42,442 nt of DNA from CAYVFC01 sp964450715 (lineage in GTDB: Bacteria > Myxococcota_A > Polyangia > Polyangiales > JAFGIB01): positions 1 to 42,442 of the forward strand of contig CAYVFC010000068.1 in the NCBI GenBank assembly GCA_964450715.1. The letters run 5' to 3'. Of the stretch, positions 26,867 through 35,821 are shown piece after piece (the first letter of the stretch is position 1; every line of letters starts with the position of its first letter). The notes below the pieces were generated by a model. It was not told the origin of the DNA. It did not search any database and saw only the letters and a program-made list of their open reading frames with translations. A program made the position numbers and the translations under genes.

Positions 26867-28468
26867 CTAGCGGTGGACCAGCCGGCCCACGGCGCCCTGG
26901 AACATGGAGCTGGCGTTTGCCTCGAAGTCCCAGGTACAGTTACCGGCGTCCGGGCCGCCCGGGCACATGTTCTTGACGAACGCGGCCCAGATGTCGCCGT
27001 TGGGAGCGTACTTGACCTGCACGAACTCGTGGCCGTCGCCGGTGTTGAAGTAGTAGAGGCTGTAGCCCGACTCGAAACCGAAGCCGTAGAGCGGATCGGC
27101 CGGGTCGTTCACCGTGGCCGACCAGAAGGTCGGCTCGTCTCCGAGCGCGTCGGTCGACTCGGCCACATAGCCGTCATAGGTGAGCCCGTCGTCCTTGCTT
27201 CCGTAGTAGGCGACGGCGATGGTGCCGGGCTCCTTGACCGCGATGGCGGCGAAACGAACCGCGGTGACCCCGGGCGCCATGATCACGACGGGATCGGACC
27301 AGCTCGTTCCCCCGTCCTGCGATACGGCGAAGCGCAGCGTCCTATCGGCGTCGTTCCACACGATGTACAGGTTGCCCTCTGAATCGACGGCCATGGGCTC
27401 ACCCACGATGGCCGCCTCGTTGCCGACGATCTGCAACAGGCTAGCGATGCTAGACTGGTCGTAGGGCCGGACCGCCGCTCCGGGAACGTCGTGAATCTCC
27501 CAGGTCGCTCCCTCGTCCGGGCTGACGGCGACGGCCAGCCCGAGGCACTTGCGGAGACCGAGATAGATGGTGCCGTCGTCCGCCACCACGCCGGTTCCCA
27601 CCAGGACGAACTCGTTGGGGATGCAGCCCTCGAGCTCGGTCGGGAGCAGGGTGAACCGGCCCGCCTCCTGCCAGCTCTGCCCGCCGTCCAGCGACTTGAA
27701 GATCGACTGGTACTCCGGTCCCATGATGATCCAGTTGCCCGCGATCTGGTAGGGCGCCGAGAAGTAGACGACGTTGGGGTAGCCGCTCGGATCGCTGGTC
27801 ACCGGCGGCCCGCTGAAGATCTTGGCCCAGTCGTGCGTGTTGTTCTCGACGGCGACGTGGTGCCAGCTCTCTCCTTCGTCCTCGCTCCAGGCCGTCTCGT
27901 ACCCGCCGTCGAGCGTCATCTTGGCGATGTCGGGATCCATGATCAGGCGGCTGCTGGTAAAGAACAGACGGTCGGTATCGGGATCGAGATACATGTACGA
28001 CTGCATCCTGCGGGGCGTACTGCCGTCGCTGTAGGTCGGGAGCAGAAACTGCCAGCTCTCCCCCTGGTCCCGCGAGCGGACGAGCCCGTAGCCCTCGGGG
28101 GAAAACGCCTGTGCGAAGAAGACGCTCTCGCCGTCCGAGGATATGCCGATCGAAGTGCTGGCCGTACCGTAACCGGTCAGCGACAGGCAGGGCACGGGCG
28201 CCTCGCCCTCCGCCGTAGCCCCGTCGAGCGCCCGGCTCGACGAGACACCGGCCGCGTAGGCACTGGCCGGCCTGTCGAGGTCACACCCCTGTGCCCGCAG
28301 CTTCGCGTCGCTGAACCGCGGTAGACTGGAACTCCCGTCTTCGTCCGAGACGTCCGCTTCCGACAGGGCGTCGCCCGCGTCCTCTTCTTCTTCCTCGTCA
28401 CCCGTATCCTGCGCGCACCCGCCCAGCATGGCCAAGCCCGCCATCAGAACCAACAACCGTCTTCCCAT
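26867..28468 (-). CDS. lipoprotein with Asp-box (BNR) repeats
   Basis: About 533 aa from the ATG at 28468, which has GGAGG 11 bp upstream. A lipobox LGGC gives a lipid-anchored N-terminus, followed by an acidic linker (EEEEEDAGDAL). At least five Asp boxes of the S-x-D-x-G-x-(T/S)-W type are visible: RDQGESW, EDEGESW, LDGGQSW, PDEGATW and QDGGTSW. They mark a beta-propeller as in sialidases and photosystem assembly proteins. No sialidase catalytic Arg triad can be assigned, so it may bind or process glycans outside the cell without being a proven sialidase. Confidence 0.85.
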   Translation of the reverse strand: MGRRLLVLMAGLAMLGGCAQDTGDEEEEEDAGDALSEADVSDEDGSSSLPRFSDAKLRAQGCDLDRPASAYAAGVSSSRALDGATAEGEAPVPCLSLTGYGTASTSIGISSDGESVFFAQAFSPEGYGLVRSRDQGESWQFLLPTYSDGSTPRRMQSYMYLDPDTDRLFFTSSRLIMDPDIAKMTLDGGYETAWSEDEGESWHHVAVENNTHDWAKIFSGPPVTSDPSGYPNVVYFSAPYQIAGNWIIMGPEYQSIFKSLDGGQSWQEAGRFTLLPTELEGCIPNEFVLVGTGVVADDGTIYLGLRKCLGLAVAVSPDEGATWEIHDVPGAAVRPYDQSSIASLLQIVGNEAAIVGEPMAVDSEGNLYIVWNDADRTLRFAVSQDGGTSWSDPVVIMAPGVTAVRFAAIAVKEPGTIAVAYYGSKDDGLTYDGYVAESTDALGDEPTFWSATVNDPADPLYGFGFESGYSLYYFNTGDGHEFVQVKYAPNGDIWAAFVKNMCPGGPDAGNCTWDFEANASSMFQGAVGRLVHR

Positions 28469-28807
28469 GGTGAAATATCCTCCGCGATGCCTTAGACCCG
28501 ACATTAACATACATAGTAGAGCAAACGTCCCTGAAGAAGGACATGAGGGGCCAAAACCCGGGACAGATCCGGCCGAGGCAAATACGTGTAGCAAACCCCG
28601 GCCCACGACAATTCCGCCGCCCTTTTTTGCCCTGGTCCCAAAAGCGACGCGGGAGGTCTTGATCGGGAGGTTGGCTGGTTACACCAGCAAAAAGGATATC
28701 TATCGAGCAAGGTGTCCGCAAACCGCCAGTTCATCTTCAGAACGGGAGGCTACCAGCTTGAAAAGGCGATGGACTGCATTCAGTCGTGCGAGGGCGAGCC
28801 GTTTTCC
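28469..28807. other. intergenic region carrying a GC-rich repeat copy
   Basis: About 340 bp between two leftward genes, with no gene. It holds the repeat at 28640-28688 and probably the promoter of the Asp-box lipoprotein gene. The T-rich TTTTTTG at 28623 is not preceded by a strong hairpin. Confidence 0.45.
28640..28688 (+). repeat. GC-rich repeat motif, copy A
   Basis: The sequence AAAAGCGACGCGGGAGGTC continues as TTGATCGGGAGGTTGGCTGG and ends in a small hairpin GCTGGT-TAC-ACCAGC followed by AAAAA. Related sequences are at 38774-38817 and, inverted, at 39181-39225, with a weaker one at 42291-42340. Its nature is unknown; it could be the end of a small mobile element. Confidence 0.5.
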
Positions 28808-30337
28808 CTATCCGCTGTGCCAGCGCTCCATTTTCGGGTCATGGCCGGACGGGGTGAGCCCGAGAACGTGGTCGAATCCTCGGGGAAAGTCGTCCGGATG
28901 GTGCGCCGAGTAGACCACGGTTTCGATGATCCGTTGGCGTATCAGTCGCGACAGTATTCGTTGCAGCAGCCGCCGCGAGGCGGTGTCGAGGTTGGAACAT
29001 GGCTCGTCCAGGAGCAACAGTTCCGGAGAAGCAAGCAGCGCACGCGACAGGAGCACCAGTTGCTGCTGGCCATGCGATAGACTACCGAGCCGAAGTCGAG
29101 CGGCGTCTTGCAGCCCCGTTTCGCGGAGCAGCGCCAGAGCAGCCCGTCTGTCGGCGGATGTGGCGGTGACAGCGGAGCCGTCTCTGCGGAAGCGTCCGGA
29201 CAGCACGGCGGCAAGGCAGGTGACGGAAGTGTCGAAGTGGCACTGGATCTCCGTCGACACCTGACCGATGCGCCGACGGATCTGCCAGATACTACGGCCC
29301 GGCGCGCGCGCCTGACCGAAGACACGGATGTCCTGAGCATACGCCGCCGGGTTTTCTCCGGTAATGAGACTGAACAGCGTCGTCTTTCCCGAGCCATTCG
29401 GTCCGGTGAGCAACCATCGCTCGCCTCTTCGCACGGTCCAGCTCAACCGGTCGATCACCACGCGGCGGCCGTATCGAACCGTCACGTCGCGCATTTCGAT
29501 GACAGGCTCCGCTCTCGGCATCGCTCGAGCGGTCGATACGGACGCAGACGCAGACGCAGACGCAGAAGCAGAAGCAGAAGCAGAAGTCGGCGCCGCCCGC
29601 CGTATCACCGGTTCGATGTGCACGCGACGACGGCTCACGATATGCCTGTCTCTGATCTTGAGTATATGCGTAGTAAAGGACGGAATCTCGTCCTTGCGCC
29701 GCACGGTCATGACCAGGGAAAGCCCGTCCGAGACGAGACTGGACAGCACCTGCTGCAAGTTGGCCCTCGAGTCGAGGTCTAGCCCCGCAAAGGGATCGTC
29801 CAGTACCAAGAAGGCGGGCGATCTGAGCAGTGCTCTGGCGAGCAGTATTTTCCGCGTCTCGCCGCTGGAGAGGTGCATCGTCGTACGGTTGAGCAGCCCG
29901 GCGATGTCCAGACGTCTGACAGTATTCCGAAACAGGCGAGCAAAAGAGCGACGGGCCGCGACGTCACCGTCGCGTACCTCAAAAGGGTTGATATCGTTCA
30001 CCGCCTCGAAGGATAGAAAACGCCTCACGGTTTCGGCGCGGTCGAGCAACCCCTGATGCCACCTTGCCTGCAACCAGCTGTCGGACGCCAGGTCCTCTTG
30101 CTGCATGAAGGTGACGAGGGCGGTTCTTCCTTCGAGCTCCGGAGCCCGGCTCAGCGTTGCGCCAACCGGGGGCAGCGCATCGGTCAGAACGAGGGCGAGG
30201 TAGGTCTTCCCCGCGCCGGCGGGGCCTGTCACTACCCATTGCTCATTTCGGCGGATCGTCCATACGCAACCGGAGAAGGCCCCGTTCTGGTTCCATTCGA
30301 TGCGAAACAGTACGTCCGGTCTCATCTTCTCGGGCAT
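28808..30337 (-). CDS. double ABC ATPase, ModF/PhrA-like
   Basis: About 509 aa from the ATG at 30337, with AGGAAG 7 bp upstream; two earlier ATGs exist. Two ABC ATPase domains are fused in one chain. The first has Walker A GPAGAGKT at 38-45, signature LSSGE at 156-160 and Walker B FLVLDDP at 176-182. The second has GPNGSGKT at 312-319, LSHGQ and LLLLDEP. No membrane domain is present, as in the ModF/PhrA group. The linker at about 252-268 is a pure Ser-Ala run. In the first domain the glutamate after Walker B is Asp (DDP), so only the second may be fully active. Its partner or cargo is unknown. Confidence 0.88.
   Translation of the reverse strand: MPEKMRPDVLFRIEWNQNGAFSGCVWTIRRNEQWVVTGPAGAGKTYLALVLTDALPPVGATLSRAPELEGRTALVTFMQQEDLASDSWLQARWHQGLLDRAETVRRFLSFEAVNDINPFEVRDGDVAARRSFARLFRNTVRRLDIAGLLNRTTMHLSSGETRKILLARALLRSPAFLVLDDPFAGLDLDSRANLQQVLSSLVSDGLSLVMTVRRKDEIPSFTTHILKIRDRHIVSRRRVHIEPVIRRAAPTSASASASASASASASVSTARAMPRAEPVIEMRDVTVRYGRRVVIDRLSWTVRRGERWLLTGPNGSGKTTLFSLITGENPAAYAQDIRVFGQARAPGRSIWQIRRRIGQVSTEIQCHFDTSVTCLAAVLSGRFRRDGSAVTATSADRRAALALLRETGLQDAARLRLGSLSHGQQQLVLLSRALLASPELLLLDEPCSNLDTASRRLLQRILSRLIRQRIIETVVYSAHHPDDFPRGFDHVLGLTPSGHDPKMERWHSG
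29541..29587. repeat. GCAGAC/GCAGAA hexanucleotide microsatellite in the ABC linker
   Basis: Four GACGCA-type units are followed by four GCAGAA units, about eight 6-bp repeats in all. They encode the Ser-Ala linker between the ATPase domains. Slippage would change the linker by two residues per step without breaking the frame. Confidence 0.8.
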
Positions 30338-30691
30338 GCGGTAGCTTCCTTTTTCTGGCATGGGCTTGCTCGATACGGGGACGGACATGGGGATATGAGT
30401 CGTATCCTGGGTTCCTCTTCGGCCCGCAGCCGAAAAACCCGAATCATATCCCGTCTTCCCGAGTCCTCCTGGAATCCGCGCCGCTCCCCTCGCCCCGGGT
30501 CACAGGTTATGGCCACATCTGTCCTTTCTGTATCCTTTCTAGTCATAGCCCATGGCCTCGACTGTCCTCGACGGGCCTTACGGGCGGCGGTACGTACAGT
30601 CTTATCGGGACGAGTCGAAATGAATTTCGACGACCGTTGCACATTGCCGGCAAGGGCCATCGACTCGTTTCCTCGGGAAAGGAAGTTCGCC
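30338..30691. other. divergent promoter region
   Basis: About 350 bp between the leftward ABC ATPase and the rightward esterase genes. Promoters for both should lie here. No clear operator or repeat was found. Confidence 0.4.
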
Positions 30692-31900
30692 ATGAGTCGA
30701 GTAAAGTTTCCCTTCTGGTTACTGGCCGTGACGGCCATCATCAATGCATCCTGTTTTTCCGAAGTCAAGGACGACACCAACGCCGACGCCGCGACCGACC
30801 AGCTCAACGGAGAGGGGGCCGAGGCGGGCTGTGATGAGGGAATGGTGCTCGTCGACGACCGGTGCGTAGCCCCGGTCTTGCCCGATCTGGAGCCGGGGTG
30901 GACCAGGATCAATCCGGGCGGCGACACCGTCTGCATGCTGGGCGACCCCTATTCGTTCTTCGTCCGACCTGGAACCGTGAACAAGCTTCTCGTTTACATC
31001 GCCTTCGGGGGTTTCTGCTACAACGCGCTGCTTTGTATGGAGGGGATGCCCAACTTCGTTCCTGCCGTCGAGATTGACGAGGAACAACTCTCGGTTACAT
31101 CGGGGATTTTTGCCACGGATAGGCCGGAAAACCCTTTCAAGGATTGGTATGTAGTCTACGTTCCCGATTGCACGGCGGACTTTTCCTGGGGCAATAACGT
31201 CGTGGATTATCCTGCGATAGGCGTCGCACCAGCGGTGACGGTTCGGCACAAGGGATTCGTGAACGCTACTGCAGTCCGCGACTGGATCTATGAAAATTTC
31301 ACTGCTCCGGAACAGATCGTTGTCTCGGGAAGCAGCGGCGGCGGCGACGCGGCCCTGATGCACTCCGCCTATATCCGGGACCACTACAAGGGCGTAAAGG
31401 ATTCCCGATTTGTCTATCTGGCCGATTCATCTTCCGGGGTGACAACGGAGAAATTCCTGACCGAGGATGTGCTCAACTGGAAGGCCTACGAGAACCGGCC
31501 GGAATCGATCCCTGCGATCGCCAACGCGTCGCCTGGCGAGCTCGACTGGGATTTCATGCTGATAGAAGGCGCCAGATACTACAGCAGCGACGTTTTTGCC
31601 GAGTTCGTTGCCGCAAACGACCCGATGCAGTCGCTCACCTATCAAGTCATGGGAGGTGTGAGCGAGGAATGGCCTGAAAAGCTGGAGGCGCATCTTCAAC
31701 ATGTTTCCGAGAACGCGCCCAATTTTCGGTACTTCGTGGTTGGCGGTGGAGCGCACATCATACTGGATTCGGAAGCGTTTTATGGCCACCAGGTAGCCGG
31801 CACGCGCTTCGTGGACTGGGTCGCCGATCTCGTCAATGGCGCCGACGTACCCGACATGCATTGCACCGAATGTGAAACAGAGACGCTGTTATACGAGTAA
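30692..31900 (+). CDS. secreted pectinacetylesterase-like hydrolase
   Basis: About 402 aa from the ATG at 30692, with GGAAG upstream; the frame is open far further but not protein-like. A hydrophobic leader ends in INASC, a possible lipobox. The domain resembles the pectinacetylesterase/Notum family of serine hydrolases: FGGFCYNALLC near 110-120, nucleophile S215 in SGSSGGGD, aspartate in YLADSSSG and a late histidine in GGAHIIL. Six or more cysteines suit an extracytoplasmic fold. It would remove acetyl or acyl groups from polysaccharides or similar esters. The gene for a small membrane protein follows 33 bp downstream. Confidence 0.85.
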   Translation: MSRVKFPFWLLAVTAIINASCFSEVKDDTNADAATDQLNGEGAEAGCDEGMVLVDDRCVAPVLPDLEPGWTRINPGGDTVCMLGDPYSFFVRPGTVNKLLVYIAFGGFCYNALLCMEGMPNFVPAVEIDEEQLSVTSGIFATDRPENPFKDWYVVYVPDCTADFSWGNNVVDYPAIGVAPAVTVRHKGFVNATAVRDWIYENFTAPEQIVVSGSSGGGDAALMHSAYIRDHYKGVKDSRFVYLADSSSGVTTEKFLTEDVLNWKAYENRPESIPAIANASPGELDWDFMLIEGARYYSSDVFAEFVAANDPMQSLTYQVMGGVSEEWPEKLEAHLQHVSENAPNFRYFVVGGGAHIILDSEAFYGHQVAGTRFVDWVADLVNGADVPDMHCTECETETLLYE

Positions 31901-31933
31901 AGGTTCTTTCGGTTATTCGCAGGAGACGTAGCC

Positions 31934-32326
31934 ATGTTTGTTTTTCTCAATGCGAGGACGCTGGTTATCATCTGGGTCATCGGCTTTGTCGGGGCGGGGC
32001 TGGCAATGTCGGTGCTGCAGGATACGACCGCTGTTCAATCCTGCTGGGGCGCCAACGCGGGATGGCAGAACGAGGTGGCCATCTGGAATCTCGGCGCGGT
32101 CCTGATGCTGGCGGGAATACTGAGAAGCAAGAAGCGTGTCGAACCATACATTCTGCCGGGGCTTTTTGTCCTGTCTCTCGCTTTCACGGTCAACCACGTG
32201 GTCGCACTTCTGAAGTACGACGGGTTATATGCGACCAATCTGGCGGCTGCGGTGGCCAATGGCGCCGGGGTATTTCTCTTGCTGATCTACTTTCTTTTCG
32301 GAAGTCGCGAGGAAGCTTCTTCGTAG
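31934..32326 (+). CDS. small four-helix membrane protein
   Basis: This 130-aa protein has four hydrophobic segments at about 9-27, 47-63, 73-93 and 103-123, so it is an inner-membrane protein with no large domain outside the membrane. AGGAG lies 9 bp before the ATG. A lone histidine sits in the third segment (TVNHVVALL). The family is not recognised. It follows the esterase gene by 33 bp on the same strand and is probably co-transcribed. Confidence 0.8.
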   Translation: MFVFLNARTLVIIWVIGFVGAGLAMSVLQDTTAVQSCWGANAGWQNEVAIWNLGAVLMLAGILRSKKRVEPYILPGLFVLSLAFTVNHVVALLKYDGLYATNLAAAVANGAGVFLLLIYFLFGSREEASS

Positions 32327-32732
32327 AGCTTGCGGCCCGGTCGCGTGTCGTATCGCGGCCGATCGCCCCGAACGATCTCGACCGCGCTCGGGTTGCGCCC
32401 TGGACCCCCCTCTCTCGGCGGCCAACGAAATCCCCCACCGGCCCGGGAGAAGGCACTCCAGGCCGTTTGCCGGGACGAGCGACTCGGCGGTAAACCCCGT
32501 CGAGGACCCGCACGGCCATACCCTGTGACCCGGAACGGTTATTTAGCGAATTGCACGCTGCGGACTGTCCGCCTTTTGCCGTTCGCGCATTTCCGGCGTC
32601 TTGCGGTATCATCAACGAGGTACCCGGGCACGGTATACTCGAGAAACTCGACGTCGTGGCGGACGCTCCATTCTCGAGGGCTATTTGCAGTATGGACCGC
32701 TTTCGCGCCTCGACGGGAAGGAAGAGCGCACC
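32327..32732. other. non-coding region before the second AraC gene
   Basis: About 400 bp with no supported gene. A TATACT hexamer at about 32634 may be part of a promoter, but no good -35 box is at the right distance. No repeats seen. Confidence 0.4.
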
Positions 32733-33767
32733 ATGACCCGCAAGGCAAAGAAATACATCGCCTATGACGATCGCGTAATACCGACCCAGCTGCCTCGGTT
32801 ACTGGTCGAAGTTGCCGTCGGGCAGGGGGCGGTCGTCGAGGCCTTGCTCGAGGGAACGGGTATCGATCTCGACATGTTCGAGAGTCCTGACGCGCGAATC
32901 TCTTTACGGCAGTACGCGCGATTGGCTCGAAACGCGATTCGGCGTACACGCAATCCGGGCCTGGGCCTCGATTTCGGCCGCCGGGTACACCTGCCCAATC
33001 TCGGCATGCTCGGGCTCGCCGCGATGAGCAGCCGGGATACGAGGGCAGCGGTCGACCTCGCACTGCAGTACTACAGACTGATCATGCCCGCCTGGGACCT
33101 TTCACTGGAGGTGAAAGGGGACCGCGCGTCGTTCATCGTGAAAGAGGCTATTCCATTCCAGGAGCAGTATACATTCGCCATTGAGTTCTTGCTCTCAGCC
33201 GTGGATAGGGTGGCCCGTTCCCTGCTCGGCCGCGAGGTTTCTTATATCGAAATCAGGCTGAGTTTCCCCAGGCCCGACCACGCGGAGAGGTACGCCGAGA
33301 TCACCCGAGCGCCGATCCTGTTCGACCAGCCGGCGACCGAGGTCATTTTCGATGCCGCCGTACTCGAGCAGCAGTTCCCCTCATCCGACCCGATCACCGC
33401 CCGCGCCGCGGAGCGCCAGTGCGCGGCCGCACTACCGTCGTCCGGCTCCTCGGATGGGCTGGTCGCCGCCACCCGTCGCATTCTCGGCGCATCGCCGGGC
33501 CAGTACCCGGAACCCGAGCAACTCGCCGAAGCCTTGCAGACAAGCGAACGAACCTTGCGGCGCGCCTTGAAGGAGATGGGCGTTTCTTATCAAACGATGC
33601 TGGACGATGCTCGCCGCGAGCACGCCGTACAGCTCTTGATCGGCACCGCGCTGAGCGTAAACGAAATCGGCGAACGGCTCGGCTTTTCCGAAGGCCGCGC
33701 CTTCCGGCGCGCGTTCAAACGCTGGACGGGCCAAACGCCTACGCAATTTCGAAAGCAAAAAGGATAG
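32733..33767 (+). CDS. AraC-family regulator (OruR/Arabinose_bd type), paralogue
   Basis: About 344 aa from the ATG at 32733, with GGAAGGAAG upstream. It shares the layout and long stretches with the regulator at 25658: SPDARISLRQYA, LGLDFGRRVHLPNLGMLG, RLSFPRPDHAERY, TSERTLRRALKEMGVSYQ and RRAFKRWTGQTP. Both therefore belong to the same OruR-like subgroup with a ligand-binding N-terminus and two helix-turn-helices at the C-terminus. Its transcript ends in the structured repeat copy 2, whose terminator lies about 290 bp downstream. The target genes are not clear, and the neighbouring esterase and protease genes are candidates. Confidence 0.92.
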   Translation: MTRKAKKYIAYDDRVIPTQLPRLLVEVAVGQGAVVEALLEGTGIDLDMFESPDARISLRQYARLARNAIRRTRNPGLGLDFGRRVHLPNLGMLGLAAMSSRDTRAAVDLALQYYRLIMPAWDLSLEVKGDRASFIVKEAIPFQEQYTFAIEFLLSAVDRVARSLLGREVSYIEIRLSFPRPDHAERYAEITRAPILFDQPATEVIFDAAVLEQQFPSSDPITARAAERQCAAALPSSGSSDGLVAATRRILGASPGQYPEPEQLAEALQTSERTLRRALKEMGVSYQTMLDDARREHAVQLLIGTALSVNEIGERLGFSEGRAFRRAFKRWTGQTPTQFRKQKG

Positions 33768-33910
33768 CCGCCGAAGGGAACTTGACGCGCGGTTGCGGCG
33801 GACGACAGACAGAGCCCTTCCGAGGTTCGTCATGGCCGGGAATCGAACGCCTTTTCGTGCCCTGGAGCGAGAGAAGACGCCGAGGGGCGTGACCGGAAGG
33901 CTTGCCGGTA

Positions 33911-34088
33911 ACTCCGGGCCCCATCGATCGGCCCCGGAAAGCAGGAATTATAGGAAAACCGGCAAGGCGTCGGGGTCATACCGGGAGCGGCGCCGTGATC
34001 GGCTGCGAGGGAAGGAGGGCAAACAGTGAACAGATCGGGCCCCCGCAACCCCGACGCCGTGGTCCGATGGACCACGGCGTTTCTTTTC
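33911..34088 (+). ncRNA. structured repeat element, copy 2 (candidate small RNA or 3' UTR)
   Basis: Second full copy of the element at 22990-23169, with the same order of blocks and an identical terminator stem. It begins with CCGGGCCCC-ATCGAT-CGGCCCCGG, a strong hairpin that is less perfect in copies 1 and 3. It lies downstream of the AraC gene on the same strand and could be either the 3' part of that message or a separate RNA. Differences from copy 1 fall mostly between the conserved blocks, as expected of a selected structure. Confidence 0.6.
34054..34088 (+). terminator. intrinsic terminator of structured repeat copy 2
   Basis: ACGCCGTGGTCC (34054-34065) and GGACCACGGCGT (34069-34080) pair over 12 bp with loop GAT, followed by TTCTTTT. 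It also separates the AraC gene from the convergent protease gene. Confidence 0.85.
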
Positions 34089-34146
34089 CGCCTCCAAGAG
34101 TGGCGCTCGAGCCTGTCCACCAGTAGCCGCGTTCCTCCACCGTGCT

Positions 34147-35769
34147 CTAGCTGGCTGGCACCGCGCCTGCGATTTCAACCTCGTAGTCCAGCCCTACGTT
34201 TTCCGGACTGCCAACAAATTCGGGGTCATACATATAGAGCGTAGCTGGCGTATTGACTACCACCAGGCTCGCTTCTTCGTCCCGTGCTACGGTCGCTTGC
34301 CCCGTTCCGTCCGGCAGGTCCACATAGCGCACCGAACCCTGGCTGGAACGAATGGCCAGGGTCGCGCTGAGACCGCTCTCCGGCAACCCGTTCCCCCGGT
34401 TCGTGACCTGCACGGTGACGTCGCCGTTGCCCGTCACGCTGAGTGGGGTGATATTCGCACCGCCGTACTGTGGCCGGCGATTCGCTTTGACCCCGTAGGT
34501 CTGGGCGCCAAGCGAATCCCAGTTGGCGGCGTATCCCAGGCTGTCACGCTGCCCAAGAAATTCCTGCTGAGCTTGTGGATGCCCGATATCCAAGTAGGCC
34601 ATACGCGCCCAGTAGCGCCCCAGTATCGTCTGCACGGTGACCGGCGAAGCCATGCGCTCGAGAACGTGCAGGGGCGTCTCGTTGTTGCCCTGGTGAAGTC
34701 GAAACATGTTCGGTATCACCATTCTGCCCAGTCCGGAGTAGTTGTCCGGGTTGTTGGTGATATAGGTCAGGAACGGCCACGCTTGATAGTAGTTCTGATC
34801 GTTACAGATGACCGTGTAGGAGAGTCCGTAGACCCTGTCGAGCTCGATGATCGTGCTACCCGTTGCGATGCCATGATTGTTCCTGGCGCTTTCGCAGTAA
34901 GTCGAAGTCAAAAAGGTATCGGCTACCCAGTTGGCCACGGCCTCCCACCAGAAACCGGTATTCTTCTGCTCGACCCAACCCTCGGCTGCGAGCGTGAGCG
35001 CGTGGCCGTACTCGTGCACGGTTACCTGTGGGTAAGTTATCTGGCTAGCGAGTACTTCGAGATAACTCAAACCGGCGTAATCATCGTATCCCATATAGCC
35101 ACCGGCGCCCAGGAAGGGTCTCGAATATACATTCGTTCGATAGTAGGTTCCGTCATCTGAAGTGATGGAAAGCCCGGTGGAGCGCCAGCACCAATCTTCT
35201 ACAAAGCATTGGTGGGCCGCCTCCAGTAAGTTCAATACGGTATCCGGATCGCCGGCACCGAAGACGATAAAATGGTCGGACTCCGTATACTGGGTGCCGC
35301 CTCCGCCCAGGGTCAGATTGGACTGGAACTCGCTCGGGTCTGGTAGATCGCAAACGGGATCGTCTTGTGAAGAAGTGCCGCCGGTCCCCCCCTGTCCAGC
35401 AAGAGCGGCTGCACCGGCACCACCCTCGGCGCCGCCGCTACCCGGGGCCGCGTCAGTACTGCCTCCGCCGTCGCCGGTTCCACCGTCCGGGATCTGCGTT
35501 CCGCCGCCTGCACCGGCGCCCGCAGCGCTTGTACCCGATCCGCTGGCCTCAACGTCTCCGCCGGCGCCCCCGATAGCCACCTGGCCGCCTCCCGTACCTC
35601 CGGAGCTCTGGCCCGCCGCCCCTGCCTGCGGTACGCCAGCGGCCGTGCCTCCCGGGCCTGGCCACTGGTTCTGCGGCGTCGATGAGCCGTCACCACAACC
35701 GGAAAAGCCGGGGAGTATGAGCGCTATCGCCACAAGCCCCGCGTTTCGCCAGACGCGACCGTCATTCAT
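34147..35769 (-). CDS. lipoprotein metalloprotease-like protein (DUF6055-like), Gly/Ala linker
   Basis: About 540 aa from the ATG at 35769, with AGGAG upstream. A signal peptide ends in lipobox FSGC. Then about 110 residues are a Gly/Ala/Ser/Thr-rich disordered linker, followed by a globular domain with HEYGH at 252-256, an HExxH zinc-protease motif, and WWEAVANW as a likely third-ligand helix. The C-terminal 120 residues are beta-rich. The layout resembles DUF6055 proteins. The protein is probably anchored in the outer membrane and reaches outwards by the linker. The gene for a similar protein lies 52 bp upstream. Confidence 0.8.
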   Translation of the reverse strand: MNDGRVWRNAGLVAIALILPGFSGCGDGSSTPQNQWPGPGGTAAGVPQAGAAGQSSGGTGGGQVAIGGAGGDVEASGSGTSAAGAGAGGGTQIPDGGTGDGGGSTDAAPGSGGAEGGAGAAALAGQGGTGGTSSQDDPVCDLPDPSEFQSNLTLGGGGTQYTESDHFIVFGAGDPDTVLNLLEAAHQCFVEDWCWRSTGLSITSDDGTYYRTNVYSRPFLGAGGYMGYDDYAGLSYLEVLASQITYPQVTVHEYGHALTLAAEGWVEQKNTGFWWEAVANWVADTFLTSTYCESARNNHGIATGSTIIELDRVYGLSYTVICNDQNYYQAWPFLTYITNNPDNYSGLGRMVIPNMFRLHQGNNETPLHVLERMASPVTVQTILGRYWARMAYLDIGHPQAQQEFLGQRDSLGYAANWDSLGAQTYGVKANRRPQYGGANITPLSVTGNGDVTVQVTNRGNGLPESGLSATLAIRSSQGSVRYVDLPDGTGQATVARDEEASLVVVNTPATLYMYDPEFVGSPENVGLDYEVEIAGAVPAS

Positions 35770-35821
35770 TGCTCGTCTCCTGCTTCTCGACACCGTCGCA
35801 AAACACCGGTTACCCTGAACA

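Noticed and set aside
30056..30691. N-terminal extension of the esterase gene
   Set aside because: It is antisense to the ABC ATPase start and of non-protein-like composition; signal peptide and ribosome-binding site are at 30692.
35162..35818. Plus-strand Pro/Ala-rich frame opposite the metalloprotease linker
   Set aside because: It is the antisense image of the Gly/Ala linker codons.
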